In this document: positions 11,970-23,993 of the stretch, piece by piece
Numbering within the stretch: position 1 is the stretch's first letter
Layout of the letters: each line of letters opens with the position of its first letter
Source of the DNA: Botrytis cinerea B05.10
Lineage: Eukaryota > Ascomycota > Leotiomycetes > Helotiales > Sclerotiniaceae
DNA: 64,000 bases
Direction of reading: 5' to 3'
Assembly: GCF_000143535.2 (NCBI RefSeq)
Contig: NC_037321.1
Span: 434,001-498,000 of the forward strand
Position numbers and translations under genes: made by a program
The notes under the pieces: generated by a model
The model's input: the letters and a program-made list of their open reading frames with translations, nothing else
Told to the model about the DNA's origin: nothing
Database searches by the model: none

Positions 11970-11996
11970 ACCCACACCCACACCCACACCCACACT
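11970..11996. repeat. (CCACAC)n short array
   Basis: About four to five CCCACA units just downstream of the stop codon of the minus-strand Bbc1 gene, probably in its 3' UTR. Confidence 0.75.
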
Positions 11997-12022
11997 CACA
12001 CCTACCCCAAACTCCTCACAAC

Positions 12023-15000
12023 TTAAATTCCCTCTCCCCAACCCACCCAACTCCTCGGCATAACCCTCCAAATCTTTACTTCACCACTTCTCAAATCATC
12101 CAACTTGAAGCTCTCCAACTTAACCTTCTTACTCTCTCTCCCCTGTTCCCATGCCCTTAACTTTTTCTTCGTACCATCCCATTCAGCTACTACACCCATA
12201 TGATCGGGCTTACCAACTTCTGCTGCATATTTCGTATGCATCGATCCATGTTTGCCTTGGAATCTCGTATTTCTCAATGTAACAATATCACCTGCTCGAA
12301 TTTCATCGAATTGTTGAGTCGATGCATTCGCCATGTTACTATAGACAAGAGCACCATATGCTCGAGTACCTACTGGCATAAGTACACCAGCTAATGGTTT
12401 CAATAATTCAAGAATTAATCCTTGAGGCGTACCGTCACCAACAATAGTATTTTGTCTAACACTTACTGCTTCAATGACACGCTTACCAAAGCGTTCATGA
12501 GCTTCTTCTAATTGATCTTGACGTAAACGAGCAGGTGGCCCTTCATGCTTTTGTTCAAGTTGACAATCAGAAGGATCCTTTGGATTGTATTGTGCTGCGA
12601 TAATTGTTTGAGAATAATCATGAAACAAGACAAAAAGTTCTCTTGTGACAACAGGTTGATTCGTATCGGAAATTGATGAAGTATCCTCCGATTCGGTCAA
12701 GATATCTTTTCGTGCCTGGAAAACAGGAGGAAGACTTTTCTTCACAGTCCACCATTGACTACCAGCTGCCAAATCAACATCGTTGGCCATAAACCCCGAG
12801 TCCATAGACATTCTGTTTAAATCCATAGATCTTCTTACACCAGTAACAGCCGCACGATTAAGGTCCAAGGATTGTTTTATTGAAGGCTTATTTGGAGGTG
12901 GAGGTGGAGCTCGACCTTGTTTAGGCGAAGCAAATGATCTTGGTGGAGAAGCTGAATATAAATCATCTTCAACAGGTTCCATTTTTGGTGTAGTTGGAGC
13001 AGCATTGACTGGAGCACTTGTTGCCGTTGGTGCATAATTGTAAGGATCATATTCATTCTCCTCGGGTTCCCATGGAGCTGGAGCTCTTCCAGGTGGTGGC
13101 GGTGGTGGAGCTGGTGGGGCAACTCTAGGAACATCTGCTGATGGACGAGGTGGTGGTTGTGATGGCAATGGTGGTGGGATAGCTTTTGGGGCTGGAGCTG
13201 TAGGTGGAGGAAGTGGAGGAGCAAAAGTTGGAGAAGCAATTGGAGATCGAAGAGCGGTATCATCAACACTTGCTTCTTTGGTGTGCTTCAAAGCATCTTT
13301 ATGTGGTACCGTGGAAGCGATATCAGTATCGTAATCACCTTCATAATCATCCTCCTTTCCATCATCCACAGGTGGGGGTGGTGGATTCAAGTGAGGAATA
13401 ACATTTTGATCACCTGTTGAAGATCTGCTCAAAGGCGCCCCAGGTGGAGGTGGCGGAGGGGCTCGAGTTTGAGCTGGAGTGGGAATACCAAGCGGGATAG
13501 GCGGCACTCGACTAGCACGTCTACCAGGCGCATTTGGAGATTGCGGTGATTGTTCAGAACCAAAGTATGAAGCTCTCTTACTAGCTGGTGATCGTGGGGA
13601 GCCTGGTGTCTCGGAAGGTCGAGGAGGAGCTTGAGGAGGTTCGGCCAATGACGTCTTTCGTGTATGCTCAGCCATTTCATCATCGGACTCATATCCAGCA
13701 CCTGGTGACAAAATCTCTGAAGGAGGAGCTGGAACTGGTCGAGCTAATATTGTAAGTATTTCGGATTGATTGGATTCCCTGATAGATAACTTACAGTCAA
13801 CTGGAACAGGTGGAGGAGCTGGTCGTCCGCCTGGAACTGGGGGTGGTGCGCCACCATCATGAGTTGGAACTGCCAAAAAAATTAGTCTTGTAACAATCAC
13901 GTCATGAGATCAGAGTAATTACCCGGTGGGGGTGCCGATTCTTCTTCCTTTTCAGGTACAACATCCTCAGCATCCGGTACTACATCAGCAGGACGCGCAG
14001 ATGAGACTGGTCGCTTCTCTTCCTCAGTTTCCTCCTGTTTCTCAACTTCATCCGGGCTTCGAACTCGAGACATACCAGGAAGAGGAATCATTGGTACAGG
14101 TGGTGCGCTAGCTATTGGAGAAACTATCGAGTCCGATCCAGCAGTGCTTCCGCGTTTTGGAAGTGGCAATGATGGTTTCTTCTTCTTTGGTGGGAGAGGA
14201 GCTGCCATTGGCATTCCACCGCCAAACATTCCATGCATACCCATACCACCACTCATTTTTGCCATTCGAGCACGTAATTCTTCTTTGCGTCTTACTTCGG
14301 GGTCGATATCGTCTTCCTCTTCTTCCTCTTCCCCTTCTGCTTCAACAGGCGAAGGTTCTTCAACGGCGCCTTCTTCCTCGCCAACATCTGGTTCTACGAC
14401 TGGAGCCGTTGGCGCGCGAACAAGAGGTTGAGGGGGTTTGGGTCTAGGCTTGTCATCGCTATCTTCCTTTCCAGTATCTTCCAGTTCTTCGGCAGTTTCA
14501 GCTGCTCCTGACATATCCGCTTCATTTCCATCCTCGATCGATGGAATAGGTCCCTTGGAAGACTTTGTTCTTCGCGGCACACCTTCTTCTTCCCTTACAG
14601 AATCCATTGACATCTTTCCAGGCCTATCCCCAGTATCCGGTCGTTCTAAGCTAGCAGTTTCTCCCTCTTCTGTGGCTTCATGAGATTCTATTCTCTTCTT
14701 GGGTGGGCGCTTAGGTTTCTCTTTCTTCTGCGCTGCATCCGCATGTCTGGAAGCTTGTTCCATTTGTTGTTTTTGCAAAAGAGCGATACGTTCCTTGAGA
14801 CTTGTTGGCTTGGGTTGCTCCTCTTCATCATTGTTATTTGGAGAAGTGGGCGCCAATCCTGCGCGTTCAGCTTGCTCTTGATTCTCATTCTCCTTTGCTG
14901 CAATCTCGGGATCTTCATCGCGTCTGTAAATCTTTTGTGGAGGGGGTTCGCGCGGTGTAGGAATATAAGCATCCTTTCTTGGAGGTGGGGCAACAAATGG

Positions 15001-15603
15001 CTTCTTGATGAAATTATTCGAGCCTCCAGAACTGAAACCTGCGGGTTTGAATGGAGCTGGCGGAGGGGCAGCCTTGTTGAATGCTGCAATACGATCTCTA
15101 AATGACCCACCGCTTGGTTTTTCACTAACTGGAGGAGAACTTGGCTTTTGACTTGGGGGTGGTTTTGTCGCTGCTGGGGCTGGAGGGGGAGATGCAGGTT
15201 TTGGTGGCTTAGCCTGTGGAGCTGGCTGAGGAGGAGGAGGTTGTCTTTCTTGTACCACAGGAGCTTCAGGAACCTCTTCAGGCTGTGTTTCGATTTCCGG
15301 CCGAGGTTCTGGTTCTCTTACTGGCTCGGAAGCGACCACAGGAGAAGCTGGTTCGGGTTCCTTCTTTGGTCGATTGACACGCGTAGGTCTTGGAGGTGCG
15401 GTCGGCTCGTACTTTTCCACAAAATTTCGTGGGAAAATACCTTCTTGTTTGACTCCTGAAGCATCAACATATTCTCCCGCATACCAATCCGCATCTTCTT
15501 CCTCCGTCACCGTAATAATCTGGCCGTTCGGAAAGTGAAGATCATCATCATGCGGTGAAGTATATTCAAATATAGCCTTCACCTTGAACGGTGGAATGGA
15601 CAT
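12023..15603 (-). CDS. bbc1: Bbc1/Mti1-like SH3 protein of actin patches
   Basis: Three exons on the minus strand: 15603-13923, 13869-13795 and 13743-12023. Introns are 53 bp (GTAATT...CAG) and 51 bp (GTAAGT...TAG). The product is about 1158 residues. An SH3 domain occupies roughly residues 6-66 (VKAIFEYTSPHDDDLHF, DADWYAGEY, GIFPRNFVEKYE). A very long Pro/Glu/Lys-rich disordered middle with many PPPPP tracts follows. The C-terminal ~220 residues form the conserved Bbc1/Aim3 cysteine-protease-fold domain (FVLFHDYSQTIIAAQYNP, then DEIRAGDIVTLRNTRFQGKHG). In yeast, Bbc1/Mti1 binds type I myosin and Las17/WASP at endocytic sites and restrains Arp2/3 activation; the same role is inferred here. 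The second intron is in frame without stops, so its retention would add 17 residues. It is divergent from rtr1. Confidence 0.88.
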
Positions 15604-16897
15604 ATTGAGGGTAGAGGCAGATGTTGTGGTTCAAAGTTATTGTTGACGCTGTATCTCGGTCCCAACTAGTTACCAACCACCGAAGTCCGGTTTTGTGACG
15701 GACGACGTTCGTAACAATTTAGCGGTGGATTCGAAGGAATGAAACGTGGAAAGGTGGAAACACAATTGCACGAGTTTTCTCTTGTAATATTTACGGGAAT
15801 TGAAATCGAGTGCTCTGTAGGAAAGAGGAAGATGTCGGGAATCTTTTGAAAAGAGGCGGGGCGGTGTTTGTATCTAAACTCTGCTACTAGTCTACGTCAG
15901 CGCATGAATGAAACGAAGTCATGGACGGGATATATCTTGAACGTTGCCAACATATATAACATTGCTAACCTACCGAGAGCTTCAGATGCCGTGAAATAAA
16001 CTAAATATTAAGTATTGATTACTTTGGTAAACCGGTACGCAGGCAGGTATCATTGACTAGTAATTTATTGGGAGAGGCCTTCTGATGATGATGGAAGGTT
16101 TGCAGAGTCAAGGTGGGCGGGCATACATATGCTACTATGCTAGCTGGGTGTGCGGATTGATTTGTGGTGCGATGCGGGCTCCCTTTTTCTTCTTGGGGAC
16201 TTTTACCTACAAGACCAAGTGTAGTTGCAGTTGCAGTTGCAGTTGCAGTTGCAGTTGCATGATCTGGCGGGCAAGGGAAAGCTTCCAAGGGATTGTTCAA
16301 AGATTTGCTGAGGAGCACTTCGATGGATGTGGATGTGGCACTTTGAGGCACAGGGTGGTCCAGAGTGGCTTAAACCAGAGAGGTGCAAGGGTTTCTTTGG
16401 GCATTGTCGATGTATGGATTTGCAGCTTAAACGACGGCATTCATGTGTACGGCGCGGAGGGACATGCAACAACCACGGGTGAACTAAGAAATAAACAAGA
16501 GTCCCCAGGTATAATTACATTGGTCAACAGAGGAACGATTACCGCCCCCTCCAATCAATCCTGCAACCCTTCTCTTCCTTCAACTGCAGGCGAACTCAGG
16601 TACTGGAGACTAATGCCGTGCCATATATACATCCATCTGTCTTTTACGCGTCGGCTGCAATAGGTGATTAGATTGCTCTTCCACGGAACGGAACAAATTG
16701 GATTGAATGCCGTCCTTTATTGATTAGTAGGAACCAACCATCAATCTTATCAATCAAATATCAAATATCAAATATCAAATCAACTCAAATCAACTCTATC
16801 CCAATCCATACATCAACAACCTACCTGCCCACAATTCAAGAAGAGGAACACAATTCCGAAAACAAAAACAAGCCAACCCAGAATACAGACATCAAAA
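15604..16897. other. divergent promoter region between bbc1 and rtr1
   Basis: About 1.3 kb between two diverging start codons, so it should carry both promoters and 5' leaders. The last 150 bp before the rtr1 ATG is C/A-rich with AATCAA/ATCAAAT repeats, typical of fungal leaders. No supported coding sequence was seen; the open frames around 16085-16663 are driven by a GTTGCA array. Confidence 0.65.
16224..16259. repeat. (GTTGCA)6 hexamer microsatellite
   Basis: Six perfect tandem copies of GTTGCA, which produce alternating Cys/Ser or Cys/Asn runs in spurious frames. Confidence 0.95.
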
Positions 16898-17827
16898 ATG
16901 TCAACCCTTCAAAAGCCCAAATCAATATTAAAAAAGAGCACCTCCTCCTACCCCTCCACCTCCACCTCCACCACCACCGCCAACCCATCACCCACCAAAG
17001 CCGAGCGCGACCGCGAAGTAGCCCTCTACCACGCCCGACTCATCCAAGAACGCAAAGAGATCGAGCTCGAAATCCTCTCTTCCACCGAAGAACTGATCGA
17101 TTTCCCCCTCACAACCTCGGCCCCGCACGATGCCTCGAATCCCTCGCCATCCGACGCCCGCGCCTTCAAAGCGATGCTGCGACCCTTCCAGCCCAGCGAC
17201 TACGATGCCCTGATCCTCGAGCGCAATCTCGATAGTCGGTGCGGGTATACCTTGTGTGCCAATCCGCGGCCGCGAGATAATAAAGGTGGGCAGTGGAGAT
17301 TGCTGGGCATGTCAGGGAAAGCAAAGGATTTTAGGATTGCAAAGAAAGAAGATGCGGAGAAATGGTGCTCAGATACGTGTGCCAGGAGAGCTTTATATGT
17401 TCGAGTTCAATTGAGTGAATGTCCAGCTTGGGAGAGGAGTGGCGATAGTTCTGCTACGAATATAGACCTACTGGATGAACCCAAGACAGAGGAAGATTTA
17501 GTCATGGACGGAATCGAGAATTTGGACTTGAACAAGCAGGAAGCCCAAGACAAGCAGAGGAAATTTGGAAACCTTGCTTTAGAGAGGGGAGAGACTGGTC
17601 AAGGTTCATCAAAACATGTCTCGAATTTCTCAATAGTTGAGAAGGAAGTCAAACAGAGTGGTGTCAAGCCACCGACATTCGACTCGAATGAACTTGCTGA
17701 TAGGATGGATACATTACATTTGGATCTGGAAGGTCATACATCTACATTCAATCATGGCAACAATTATGGAGATCTATTTGGGGAAGATGATGACGATACA
17801 GAGATGGATACAGACTGGAAAATATGA
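16898..17827 (+). CDS. rtr1: RNA polymerase II CTD phosphatase Rtr1/RPAP2 homologue
   Basis: Single exon, 309 residues. The Rtr1-type zinc-finger domain is visible: RCGYTLCANP around residue 112, then GQWRLL, and WCSDTCARRALYVRVQL around residues 155-171. These supply the Cys residues that bind zinc in this family. Rtr1/RPAP2 removes phosphate from Ser5 of the Rpb1 C-terminal repeat and helps move Pol II into the nucleus. The N-terminus (PKSILKKSTSS) and acidic C-terminus (GEDDDDTEMDTD) are low-complexity. The ATG at 16898 is preceded by AAAA, a good fungal context. It is divergent from bbc1 and convergent with the eS17 gene. Confidence 0.9.
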   Translation: MSTLQKPKSILKKSTSSYPSTSTSTTTANPSPTKAERDREVALYHARLIQERKEIELEILSSTEELIDFPLTTSAPHDASNPSPSDARAFKAMLRPFQPSDYDALILERNLDSRCGYTLCANPRPRDNKGGQWRLLGMSGKAKDFRIAKKEDAEKWCSDTCARRALYVRVQLSECPAWERSGDSSATNIDLLDEPKTEEDLVMDGIENLDLNKQEAQDKQRKFGNLALERGETGQGSSKHVSNFSIVEKEVKQSGVKPPTFDSNELADRMDTLHLDLEGHTSTFNHGNNYGDLFGEDDDDTEMDTDWKI

Positions 17828-18456
17828 TTGCATTATTTGGAGTTATGGAGTTTCATGGCAGGAAGGAGTAAAACTATGATACCCCCACGTCCGTCACATT
17901 CAATGACATAGATTAAACAATGAATCAATTCTTCCTGATGCACCTCGAACCTCAACCGCAAATCGACTTGCCTAGGACTAAAATCGCACACTATTATCAT
18001 TCACGCGCAACTTACAGCCAGATAGGAACAATGGCAATATGAGATCCTCAACACGACCTGTATATCACACTTGCAGCTTGGTGCACTGGACTTGAATGGA
18101 AAGATCGAAATGTTAGGGCCAATTCTGCATAGACTTGTCGAGAAATGCACTTCAGAGAAAAGTTCCATCGAGAGGCCGTACCTTATTAGTCTGTTCATAT
18201 GTCGGCCGCATGCGTCGAGCTCACAGCATACATCATTAGAAGATCATCAAATTCACAGAAAGCGAAAGGTTTTCCCGAAGGATGGCAATCAAGCCTCATC
18301 TCTCATAAAGAGAGAATCACGGGCGACACCTGGTTTTGGGAGGAATTCTCTCACATTGATCTGTATACACTTCCTGTCCGTCCTTTATACGCCAGTAGCC
18401 ATCAGATCCATGTGCTTCCCAATAAAATCCCCCATACCCTTTGTAAATCCATAAAT
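17828..18456. other. convergent 3' spacer between rtr1 and rps17
   Basis: This should hold both 3' UTRs. The open frames here overlap the eS17 3' exon or are unsupported. No gene supported. Confidence 0.65.
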
Positions 18457-19022
18457 TTATTCTCTGCGGGCAGGTCTGTCGCCGAATCGTCTTGGTCCAC
18501 GCTCGGTGGTTTGTGCTTGAGTGACTGGGGTGACGTTGCATGGGATAGAATCGAACTGTAACCAAAAAGATTAGATATGAAAACCAATTTCGAATTGCGC
18601 AAAATACATACACCAAGGGACTTGAGGAGGTCCTTTGTCTCGACATCAACCTCGAGTTGTCCGCTCTCAGTGCTGGAAACATCGAGAGCAGAAACCTCTG
18701 GAACGTATTGATCCTTACGTTCTCTCTCCTCTTCTTGGAGCTTGAAGGAGATACCACGGACTGGTCCACGTTGAATACGCTTCATCAAATGGGTGGTGTA
18801 ACCGGCAATCTATTTCATCATTTGTTAGACCTCTGTCGAGTTTTCCATCCCGTTCAGTTGAAGGTTTTCATTTACCTTGTTGCGGAGTCTCTTGGAAGCA
18901 ATGATGGCGATCTCATCACAGATTCTCTTGTTGGTCTCGAAATCGAGAGTCAACTTTGGGTAATATCTCTCGATAATGACCTTGGCGGACTTCTTAACAG
19001 TCTTGGTACGAACGCGACCCAT
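18457..19022 (-). CDS. rps17: 40S ribosomal protein eS17 (Rps17)
   Basis: Three exons on the minus strand: 19022-18876, 18809-18612 and 18555-18457. They encode 147 residues. The start [14 protein letters not shown], followed by [19 protein letters not shown] and [25 protein letters not shown], is the strongly conserved eS17 signature. The introns of 66 bp (GTAAAT...TAG) and 56 bp (GTATGT...CAG) interrupt after RLRNK and after KSLG, and joining gives [14 protein letters not shown]. The protein belongs to the head of the cytosolic small ribosomal subunit. An in-frame open stretch runs upstream of the chosen ATG, but family conservation begins exactly at MGRV. Confidence 0.97.
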
Positions 19023-19870
19023 GATTACGGTATTGAGGGGGTTGTATGTGGTGGTTGTCGAAAGTTTTTGCGGTTGTCGATTGAGAGGTATAAAATCTTC
19101 AAAATTCTTTTGTGTGGGAAAAGTTGTCGATGTCTCGCTAGCTGCTGCACTAGTGTCGATTGATTGCTTGTTCACGTGATCATTTCGTCACAATTCACTT
19201 GTAGGAGAGAGTACTGACTGAATCTTTATTGCAATATTTCGGATTAATTGAATTATAAATCAGTCAATCACAATGTAGAATACAATGTAGAATATAAATA
19301 CAAAAATTAAAACTATCATATGCTTTTTAGTTATCTACACAAAGTTTAAGAGTTCTTTTTTGTATAATATTTGAGGAAGGGAGTCGAATCATTGAAAGTG
19401 CTAGGGGGGTGATCAAATTCCGCCTGTTTCTCCCCTATGAATAGACAATCGAGGCGTAACAAGATCTACTTCCTGGGATGATCTGGGACTTAAAAAATGC
19501 CTGACATATGATGATATGTCTACTAAGTACTTTGCATAAATACACTCACTGCCCTTATTAGCTGGATCAAACTCCAGTAATGAGTGTATTGAGGAAATTC
19601 TTCCCACATCAGCCATTCGAAAATGGGATTCACATGTAATATGGACCACAATACATTGATAATTATAATTAATTGATCTCTACCCGAAAGTCTCTATAAT
19701 CGTACAAATATCCAGACCTTCCCTTCCCCAGTTCCCCCTAAAATTTCCTTCTAAAGGGTATCATGAACAAAGAAAAACTGCAAGCTTGTTACCAACATGG
19801 GAATGAATGTATGTTTGCCAAGGTCGATTAAATTCAATATGTATACAAGTAAAAGTTTCTTAGAAAGGAT
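19023..19870. other. spacer between the rps17 start and the hos3 3' end
   Basis: About 850 bp holding the rps17 promoter and leader (right of 19022) and, toward 19870, the hos3 3' UTR. It is AT-rich around 19230-19400. No gene seen. Confidence 0.65.
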
Positions 19871-22800
19871 CTATTGATCCCGTGGTGTAACAGGAATATC
19901 CCAGATTGAAGAAGCTAATTGTGTAGATTCAGATGGGGATGAATCTTGTTCGAGGTGTGGGTTTGAAAATTCGGTTTGATTGTCGCCGTCGGAATTTGGA
20001 GCAAAAGGTATGGCGGACGTGGAAGTAAATACTGGAAGGTCATATTTCTTCCCTGAAGCTGGTGTGTTTGTATTCGGTGGTAACCATCGAAGTGGTTCTT
20101 GTTGTTCTATCGTGCTTGGAATCGGGCCATGGGGCTGAAAAGCCACAAATTTGTCTGCGCTGTAATTTGATGAATGATCTGAAACATTTCCAGAATCATA
20201 TGACTCCAAGGGGTGAGCAATAGGTGAGCTAGTAGGGAAGGGGAGTTGTTCAGGCTCTTCCGATTGAGCATGATCATGTGGAGGGACAGATAGTTGAGGG
20301 GTTGAAGGTCCAGGTGAGATACTCATTATTGGTGTGGAAGCTGCAGATTGATTGTAGGTCGTCTCAGAATTGGCGGTTGTAGATGGTGTTTCGTTTGAAA
20401 TATTTGAGAATGTTTTCCCATCTGCTTGACTTGATTCAACCTTTACCCTATGCTTTTCTTCTTCCTTGGCTTCTTTCTGTGCTTTAGTCAGAAGACTGAT
20501 CTTGATTTTTTTCATGCCAGAAGTTAGACTATCGACGTCAGAAGACTGGTTGCTGTTTCCCGCAGTTGGAACAGCCCCAATAGTACTGTTCGTATTACTA
20601 TCAGAATCAGTCACTGGAGGAGACTTCTTGCGAGGTCTACCTGGACCTGGTTTTGAAGCATCAGTCCGAGGCTTAGCCGGTGCTCTTGTTTTCTTGACAA
20701 CGACAGGTGGTGGAGGAGGTCCACGAGAACTCATAGCGGACCCCGGTCGTACACTCATAGAACTACCAGGCCTTTGAGAAGATGATGGCGCCTTATTAGC
20801 AGCAGGTGCCGGCCGAGGAGGGGGAGGCATTGCCACAGTAGTGGATATAGATGCGGCGCTAAGTCTCCGGGGAGTCTTTTGTGTTGACTGACTAGAATTC
20901 GTGTCGGATGCTTGACTTGTGCTTGGAGCGGGAGGAGCCTATTGATTGTCAGTTTGTAGTCATACGACATAATGCAGCTACATACCTTGTGTACAGGTGA
21001 AGCGGCGGTGCTGGGAACGGTTCTTCGACGGTTTGATTTTGCAGCAGGCTTCTTGACCTCATCTTTTTCAATACTATCAAGCAATTTCGGTGGAGGTTTT
21101 CTTGTTCGTAAAGACATTCTAGCATTAGCCGGTTCCGGCATGGCAGGTTGTTGGGCACCTTCAGAGTTTGCTAATGATTGACGTTCTTTTCTTGCTTTTG
21201 TGGCTTCGGCAGCAAGATCTTCCCATTGACAACTCTTCGTCTGTCTATCAGTTGGAATAAGCAATTTACTCAATTCATGAGCTGCGACTGTCCAATGAAC
21301 ATCAGGTGGTGGAGGAGTAGGTGGCCTAGGAGGTGAAGATCTTGGAACCGGCACTCCGTTTCTCATACCCATCGTTGATACACTACGTTGTGCCGTAGGA
21401 GTATTGACGACTTTAGCAATAAAGGATTGTGTAGGAGATGCAAAATTTCCTTGAGGTCCCGCGGGTTTCTGAATTTTCGGCTCTTCGGGGACAGGTACAC
21501 TGTTCATAGCAGCATCAAGTTGTTCCAATCGACCTTGCGACCACCATAATGGATCATATGGCATGAAACCGTAAGGAGAAGGCGGTCCAGGGCTCAACGG
21601 ATCTACGCCAAGTCTCTGTCCCATTTCAAAGTTTAGACCCGCGAATGCCTTTTCAGTGTGAGCTACAGGATCACTTCCTGACAAACCACTAAGATGACTC
21701 AATACCCCGGTACACAAAGCACGATCACTGTAACCACCTTCAAGAACACTAATGATCCTTCCGTCTACCCCCGTACCTTCCTCAGCAGCAAGTTTCACAA
21801 CATCTCGGGTTAGACGAGCATAAAATTCGGTTGGAACGTTGACTTTATGACGTTGCATGCCAGAACTCTCCCACTCACTGGCGTCGAAACCAGCCGATAA
21901 GAAAATGGCAGCTTTTGGTTTGGGTCCATTAGGCGTTGTTTGAAGTCGATCATATTGCGTCCGTAAGAAGTTTCGTGTCTTCTCAAGTAATACTGAATAC
22001 TTTGATTCATATAGTTCCCAGAATCCTTCTTCGCTTTTCCAAGGTTGTAGGTGAACATTCCAAATATTTTGGCCGTGTGCATTTTCAATACAAAGACTAG
22101 CATTCTTGACTTTCTCCTCGTCACCCATCTCACATGGATACGAATTAATATCATGAAGACTAAAATATCCAATCGAGGTCTTCTTCCACGGTAATGCATT
22201 CTTAGCCAAGTTGTTAGCACGAGCGTTATGTTCCCAAGCAATTGCTTGAGATCCATCACCATGATGGAGATCAAAATCGATGATAGCCGCATGAGTTAAA
22301 CCGTGAGTGAGCGAAGCATGTGAAATGCCAACATGAACATTATTTAGCCAACAAAAACCAGAAGGATAACTAGCTGAACAATGATGTCCAGGAGGTCTTA
22401 TCGCAATGAAGGTTCGGCGTGGTCCTAATCCGGTAGAAGAGCCTTCAAAGACAGCATCAACACCCTCACATACAGCACCCAGCGCACCCTCCATAGCATC
22501 CAAAGACTCCGAACACAGATAGAGATCGCCCTCGTGAAACTTTGAAGGAGGTGCTTCATTTGGACCTCGATTCATCTCAGGCCTAGCCAATTCCTTTCCA
22601 TTCATAGCGAGCTTGGCTTCTGCATTATCACACATGATCTTCAACTCCTCCATCCACTTTACTCCATGTACATTTGTGATCGCTTGCGACGATAAAGACA
22701 ATCGACGTGTAGTTTTGCGTATGCGAAAGGGCGTACTAGGTACCGCAGAAGCTTCCATACCAGGGTGAAGAGGATAGCGACCTTCAGAGTGCCTTTCACC

Positions 22801-23499
22801 CAGTCGCACATATGCAACAGACAATCCAAGTATGCTAGCATGAATTCTTTCGGGTCTTTCGACAATTGTACTCAAACCAGTTCGTGAAGTTTTGGGTCGG
22901 GAGAAGCGATGTCCATAAACGGAGTCGTGGAGGATGACGATAGTCTCTGCAGATCTTGAACCGTCATTCAAATCTTGTAAATCCAATTCCGACTTGAAGT
23001 GCGAACTTGCGATAGATGCTGCAGTATGCCGTGGTGAAGGTTCACGCATGTCTTCCTCCCTTTGAGAGAGGAGTGATTTCCCACCCATGACAGATGGTGA
23101 CCTATGTGCAAATTGTGTGGATGATCTTCTGCTTATTGAATTTTTGTTTGGGGTTAAACCTCCGCCGTTGAGTGAGTTTAAAGACGGTTTCCGAGAGAGG
23201 TGTGAAGTAGATGAGCGACGTTGGTCGAAACTCGCAGTACTGGAACTTCGGCGTAAGGGGCTTGGAAGCACGGGGCTTCTACCACTTGGTGATGGGTAGA
23301 GATTTGAATGACCACCATATGATGTCGCTCTCGAGGAAGAAGTATGAGGTGGAATTGGAATGCCAGCTCTTGAAGAGTTGCTTATTGAAAGGCGTCTCAG
23401 TGAATTTGATATCGCAGCATCGTTGTTACTTGTCGAGGGGGGCAACTGGACTGGCGAAGGGCTGGCATTTCTGCCACCGTTTGGCGATGAATATGCCAT
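19871..23499 (-). CDS. hos3: Hos3-like class II histone deacetylase with AT-hook-like tail
   Basis: Two exons on the minus strand: 23499-20986 and 20938-19871. The 47-bp intron (GTATGT...TAG) joins SPVHK to APPAPSTSQ. The product has about 1193 residues. The deacetylase domain begins around residue 150 (ETIVILHDSVYGHRFS). It contains RPPGHHCSASYPSGFCWLN near 370, IIDFDLHHGDGSQAI near 410 and LSAGFDASEWE near 540, which supply the zinc ligands and catalytic histidines. HERP-type regions flank it, both low-complexity and Ser/Pro-rich. Near residue 937, GPGRPRKK resembles an AT-hook. Yeast Hos3 deacetylates histones and marks the bud neck and nuclear pores. An in-frame ATG 15 codons upstream (23544) is an alternative start. 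Confidence 0.9.
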
Positions 23500-23993
23500 T
23501 GTAAACGAGCGAATGAGTGAAATTGTGTTGAGCCGAAAGCTCAACCTTCACTTAAATTCTTGACCCTTCACTAAATGCAGTCTTCTCGTCGCGAAGTTTC
23601 CGGACAGAGAAGCTATGACGATGACGAAGGAATATGCGGCAAAGAATCCCTAAATCGCGTATTGGCGCAGATCGCGAACCCCTGCCACTTAACGGTTCAG
23701 CCTCGGTGTCGTTGTTTGATAAGAATCCAAGAGAAGAGCAATGAAATAAGGTTCAATATTGATATAAAATATGAGAAGTCGTCTGGAGGAAATAGTAAGA
23801 TCTTGAATGTCAGTGTCTTGTGCTCGTAGAGACGCCGTTGTTTCAAGTTATCTCTCTAGTCACTTAGGGAGGGGTAGGTTTTGTTTTTTGTTTTTTTTTG
23901 TCAGACTGTCATTGCATGCAGTGCCCAACGATTCTCTTCATGCTATTTTACTATTGGTATCTATTCACCTCTTATTAATCCTAAAATCTTCTC
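23500..23993. other. short spacer between hos3 and the TGT gene
   Basis: Tandem arrangement on the minus strand. It contains the hos3 promoter and the TGT 3' UTR. No gene seen. Confidence 0.65.

Larger units (their letters stand above)
10592..12022. other. intergenic region with tetranucleotide repeats
   Basis: This separates the start of the protease (transcribed leftward) from the 3' end of the Bbc1 gene. It contains GATG and CATC arrays, an ACACCC-type run and a GATT run near 11597. The open frames across it are low-complexity. The protease promoter is expected just above 10591. No gene supported. Confidence 0.6.
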
